The notes under the pieces are model-generated. The model ran no database searches and was not told where the DNA came from. It saw only the letters and a program-made list of their open reading frames with translations. 64,000 nt of DNA from DATGMS01 sp035303945. GTDB taxonomy: Bacteria; Bacteroidota; Bacteroidia; Cytophagales; Cyclobacteriaceae. This document shows positions 61,105 through 64,000 of the stretch, piece by piece. The first letter of the stretch is position 1. The number at the start of each line of letters is the position of its first letter. The stretch is taken from the NCBI GenBank assembly GCA_035303945.1, contig DATGQZ010000012.1, positions 19,900 through 83,899 on the forward strand, in the 5' to 3' direction. The position numbers and the translations under genes are program-made.

Positions 61105-62357
61105 AACAAGCTCAGCTGATTGGGTTGGGATTTCATGTATTTACTTTGACTGTTTTGCAGAATGATCCCCTTGATGCGGTGGGGTTCTTTTTCATTGAGT
61201 TGAAAGGGGCTGTCGGCACATCGGATAAAATGCTGGGCCCGGTTGTAGGCAATGCCCAATTTCCTTAACTGATAAATATGTAGTTTTCCAAATTTGCGAG
61301 CCGCAACGATCTTCTTCGCCGAGCCTACTCCTATGCCTGGTACCCGCAAGATGGCCTGATAATCAGCCGTATTAATGTCCACCGGGAAAAAGTGCGGATT
61401 TCTCAAAGCCCAGCTCAGCTTTGGATCAATGTCCAGCTCAAGGTTGGGATGTTGGTCATTTAAAATTTCACTGACATCAAACCCATAAAAGCGCATCAAC
61501 CAGTCGGTTTGGTAAAGCCTGTTTTCCCTGATCAATGGCGGCTGGCTGCCGATGACGGGCATTCTGGTATCATTGCTGATTGGGATATATCCGCTATAGT
61601 ACACGCGTTTCAAGGAATAGTTTTTATAGTATTCATCCGCGGTCTGCATAATATCGCGGTCGGATTCAGGCGTGGCCCCGATGACCATCTGGGTGCTTTG
61701 ACCTGCAGGTACAAATTTCGGTGTGCTTTTGATCAGTTTGTATTCGTCTTTAAACTGGATGGATTTATCCCGGATAATTCCCAGCTCCTTCTTTACTTCA
61801 TCATGGGATTTTTCAGGAGCCAGCACTTTTAATCCGGCTTCTGTCGGCATTTCCAGATTGATGCTCATCCTATCGGCGTATAGGCCGGCTTCGGTGACGA
61901 GTTCTTCGCTGGCGCCGGGGATGGTTTTGAGGTGGATATAGCCGTTGTAATTTTCTTCGAGGCGGAGCTTTTTGACGATCCTGAGCATCCGCTCCATGGT
62001 ATAGTCGGCATTTTTGAAAATACCGGAGCTTAGGAAAAGACCTTCGATGTAGTTCCTTCTGTAGAAGTTCATCGTCAACTCTACCACTTCCTCCACAGTA
62101 AAAGCTGCCCGCTTGATGTCATTGCTGTATCGGGAAACGCAAAATGCACAATCGTAGATGCAATAATTAGTGAGCAGGATTTTGAGCAGGGAGACACAGC
62201 GTCCGTCTTCGGTATAGCTGTGGCAGATTCCTGACCCGGTGTCGCCGATCCCTTTTTTTGTGTTTTTTCTGTTGCTTCCGCTTGACGAACAGGATACGTC
62301 GTATTTGGCAGCATCCGCTAAAATCTGTAATTTTTCCTGAATTCTTTCTTCCCTCAA
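61101..62357 (-). CDS. Putative DNA modification/repair radical SAM protein (TIGR03916)
   Basis: A 418-aa radical SAM enzyme. The 4Fe-4S motif CIYDCAFC is at Cys66, Cys70 and Cys73 (Cx3Cx2C). A C-terminal helix-hairpin-helix region (about 340-375, DYQAILRVPGIGVGSAKKIVAARKFG) suggests DNA binding. The protein ends in QLSLF (414-418), the beta-clamp (DnaN) binding consensus QLxLF, so it may be recruited to the replication clamp. Partner of TIGR03915; the pair is thought to act in DNA repair. The DNA lesion or base it acts on is not known. About 90 bp upstream lies the nucleoside hydrolase pseudogene. Confidence 0.9.
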   Translation of the reverse strand: MREERIQEKLQILADAAKYDVSCSSSGSNRKNTKKGIGDTGSGICHSYTEDGRCVSLLKILLTNYCIYDCAFCVSRYSNDIKRAAFTVEEVVELTMNFYRRNYIEGLFLSSGIFKNADYTMERMLRIVKKLRLEENYNGYIHLKTIPGASEELVTEAGLYADRMSINLEMPTEAGLKVLAPEKSHDEVKKELGIIRDKSIQFKDEYKLIKSTPKFVPAGQSTQMVIGATPESDRDIMQTADEYYKNYSLKRVYYSGYIPISNDTRMPVIGSQPPLIRENRLYQTDWLMRFYGFDVSEILNDQHPNLELDIDPKLSWALRNPHFFPVDINTADYQAILRVPGIGVGSAKKIVAARKFGKLHIYQLRKLGIAYNRAQHFIRCADSPFQLNEKEPHRIKGIILQNSQSKYMKSQPNQLSLF

Positions 62358-62447
62358 CTTGGCTCCTTTCTAGGCTATGCCCCTGTAATTTCCCTGCTTA
62401 TAAACGCCAGCCAATGAATTTAAGTTTGTCGGTCTGAGAATTTTAGC

Positions 62448-63428
62448 CTATCGGGGCTGATGCATCATTAAATCATTGATGAGTTGCTGTACTTCCAGGT
62501 GAGACCGGTCTTCTACGAGATAGTAATGCCTGGATCCGGAAGGATCCCAGTCATTGCTGCCGTCATCTTTCACGTTCATTGTTCCGGAGACCAATTGATA
62601 ATAGGGTGCATGTCCTTTAATAGCCACTAATACCGCCGTTTGATCCCAACTCATCCGACCGTTTTTGTCCCCTTCGGACATAGGAATACTGATCGCATAA
62701 GCATCCTTTACGGGACTGTTTTGTATGGCGCTGTTTTGGATTAAGGGGAGGCCTGTTTTAATCTTCTCACCGATCTCAAATCCGCTAAAAACGATCATGG
62801 TGGGCCAGTTCTCTGCTACGTACTTGGCTTATTGAACATCTTCGTGAACGTTGAATTCACGGCCGTAAGGGAATTTTCCTGCCATGCTGACCAATTTCTG
62901 TACTTTTTTCTCCACCAGCTCTTTCCCGCTTAAGTCGGAGTATTGATCCGGGTCAGACTGCAGCAATGCCGCCACATTGGTCAGGAAGCCAACGGTGATG
63001 ATGGTGACGCTATGGTCAGGCTGCTGTGCCAATACCTTTCTATATAAAGCCACTGCATCTGGGACTTCTTTGTTCAGGTTGATCGAGTGGGGATAATTGG
63101 CGATGAGGCTATCCGTCCAATGTTGAAAGTCTTTGGTGGAGACCGCATTTCCGCGCGGCACCGCTATAGGGATATCCGGTCGCTTGAAGTAGGTGTTCAA
63201 CACGTTAATTACTGCGGCTACCCCCTCATATTTGGTGCTGGCTACCGTAGCCAGGATTTCGGCATCGCCCTGAGCGGCATAGGCATGTAATAAAGCCATG
63301 GCCCCTACATCATCATAATCCGGTCCCATATCCGTGTTGAAAATGACGGGAACAGCCGGAGAGGTGTCTTGGGCAGACAAGGAACTGTAGAAAAGCGTAC
63401 CGAAAAGAAGGAGTGTGATCTTTAGCAT
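62448..63428 (-). pseudogene. Nucleoside hydrolase, broken by an in-frame stop
   Basis: Exported inosine-uridine preferring nucleoside hydrolase of 326 codons, interrupted by TAA at 62829-62831 (codon 200). The N-terminal part has a signal peptide (LKITLLLFGTLFYSSLSAQ) and the Asp cluster VIFNTDMGPDYDDVGAM, and ends VSMAGKFPYGREFNVHEDVQ, then stop. The same frame continues AKYVAENWPT, then IVFSGFEIGEKIKTGLPLI and a C-terminal domain to 62448, all conserved-looking. A single base change (TAA from a sense codon such as AAA) explains it. Function is lost unless the stop is read through or is an assembly error. Confidence 0.85.
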
Positions 63429-63774
63429 GTGGAATTATGTTTATTATTTGAGCTTTTGGTTGAATGCCTTTAGGCGTAAAAATAGAGATGATTTTCACAT
63501 TTCTTCGGTTCTGTCTAACCAAACGGTCGTAATTGGTGTTAAAGCAGTTGTGGCTTAGTCCTGCGGCTTTGTTTCAGTCCTGATTGAGGCGCTATAAAGC
63601 GACTGCCAGGTCCTGTCGCTCAGAGTATGCCTGTCAGTCATCGGTAAATACTTAGGCTAAATTTTACGTTGAATACAGAACAAAACCGTTTCTTTGCGTT
63701 TATATAACAAGCCCTCCATGGAAGGCTTTTAAAATAAAATACTGACATAAAAATATTTCCATCCATTCATTAAC
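63429..63774. other. 346-bp gap upstream of the last lipoprotein
   Basis: No gene seen. It holds an imperfect hairpin (AAGCCCTCCATGGAAGGCTT, 63709-63728, around a perfect TCCATGGA core) followed by AT-rich DNA just before the lipoprotein start, and GCGAC/GTCGC at about 63600-63620. It must contain the promoters of the two divergent genes, but no clear -33/-7 pair is visible. Confidence 0.4.
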
Positions 63775-64000
63775 ATGATTAAAATTAAACAATTTATCCT
63801 CCTATTCGCAGTCATTACCGTAGCAGCGTGTCAAAGTCCCAGTGAGCAGAAGCAGGTTACCGTGGAGGAGCAGCCTACGACAGCGCTGGCGGGTGTGCCT
63901 TCTTATCAGATAGGGGACCAGGTTCCGCATGATTTGGTATGCATGGTTAATAACGCCTACATGGGCAAAAAGCAGTTTGAGGTTCCTTTTGAAGGAAAAA
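63775..64000 (+). CDS. Lipoprotein, possibly MlpB-like, cut by window end
   Basis: Start of a lipoprotein gene: ATG at 63775, signal MIKIKQFILLFAVITVAAC with a lipobox Cys at 19, then a short Ser/Glu/Gln-rich linker, and VPHDLVCMVNNAYMGKKQFEVPFEGK at the window edge. This resembles the C-terminal part of MlpB/YHS-like lipoproteins, where the sequence goes on to a CxxC motif thought to bind metal; the missing residues would decide. 75 codons are seen. The homology is from memory and not certain. Confidence 0.6.
   Translation, partial: MIKIKQFILLFAVITVAACQSPSEQKQVTVEEQPTTALAGVPSYQIGDQVPHDLVCMVNNAYMGKKQFEVPFEGK

Noticed and set aside
1..64000. tRNA and rRNA genes
   Set aside because: I looked for T-arm-like GGTTCGA and typical cloverleaf patterns in the gaps and found none that fold convincingly.

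Overview
The window looks like chromosomal DNA of a member of the Bacteroidota, most likely of the order Cytophagales. The evidence is the RprX/RprY-type two-component pair, a SusC-type receptor fragment, Bacteroidota families such as DUF4421, a stand-alone GH3 adenylating enzyme beside lptB, signal peptides ending in SQ or AQ, lipoproteins, and gene starts without obvious Shine-Dalgarno sequences. No rRNA, tRNA or CRISPR array was seen. The genus cannot be named from the sequence alone.

Layout. 0.1-11.4 kb is a mostly plus-strand housekeeping block: histidine kinase and response regulator, small envelope and hypothetical genes, ridA, fumC, a SPOR-like protein, recJ, lptB and a GH3 enzyme. 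A convergent gap at 11.36-11.72 kb holds a cluster of DnaA-box sequences around an AT-rich stretch. 11.7-17.3 kb carries a ClC channel, mazG, glmM and a cysteine desulfurase. 17.3-30.2 kb reads as a stress and osmotic neighbourhood: a tandem universal stress protein, an OtsA-OtsB fusion whose phosphatase motifs are degenerate, a TIGR03885-type flavin oxidoreductase, a CinA-type amidase, a DUF1264 lipoprotein, a ferritin-like protein, small acidic proteins, an MscS-type channel, a lipid kinase, surE, a two-pore-helix K+ channel and an SDR.

30.4-41.0 kb is a plus-strand sugar or glycan cluster: a frameshifted NAD-dependent epimerase, an unusual glycoside hydrolase-epimerase fusion, an MDR dehydrogenase, a Gfo/Idh/MocA oxidoreductase, a GT4 glycosyltransferase, three tandem CgeB-like glycosyltransferases and a SAM methyltransferase. 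Its product is not known to me, and it is the best candidate here for an undescribed system. 42.0-55.5 kb is a complete alpha-glucan/trehalose locus with two divergent operons: treZ-treY-malQ leftward, and glgE, treS-maltokinase fusion, glgB rightward. Together they can convert glycogen to trehalose (TreYZ) and trehalose to maltose, maltose-1-phosphate and glycogen (TreS-Mak-GlgE-GlgB). With OtsA, three trehalose routes lie within 37 kb.

55.5-64.0 kb is more fluid. It has a degenerate GGTGACG-type repeat at the 3' end of glgB, an amidohydrolase, an intact IS3-family element with a canonical -1 slippery heptamer, a 21-bp tandem repeat that looks like an eroded heptapeptide-coding array, a DUF4421 protein, a TIGR03915/TIGR03916 DNA-repair pair whose radical SAM partner ends in a beta-clamp-binding-like QLSLF, a nucleoside hydrolase broken by an in-frame stop, and the start of a lipoprotein cut by the window edge.
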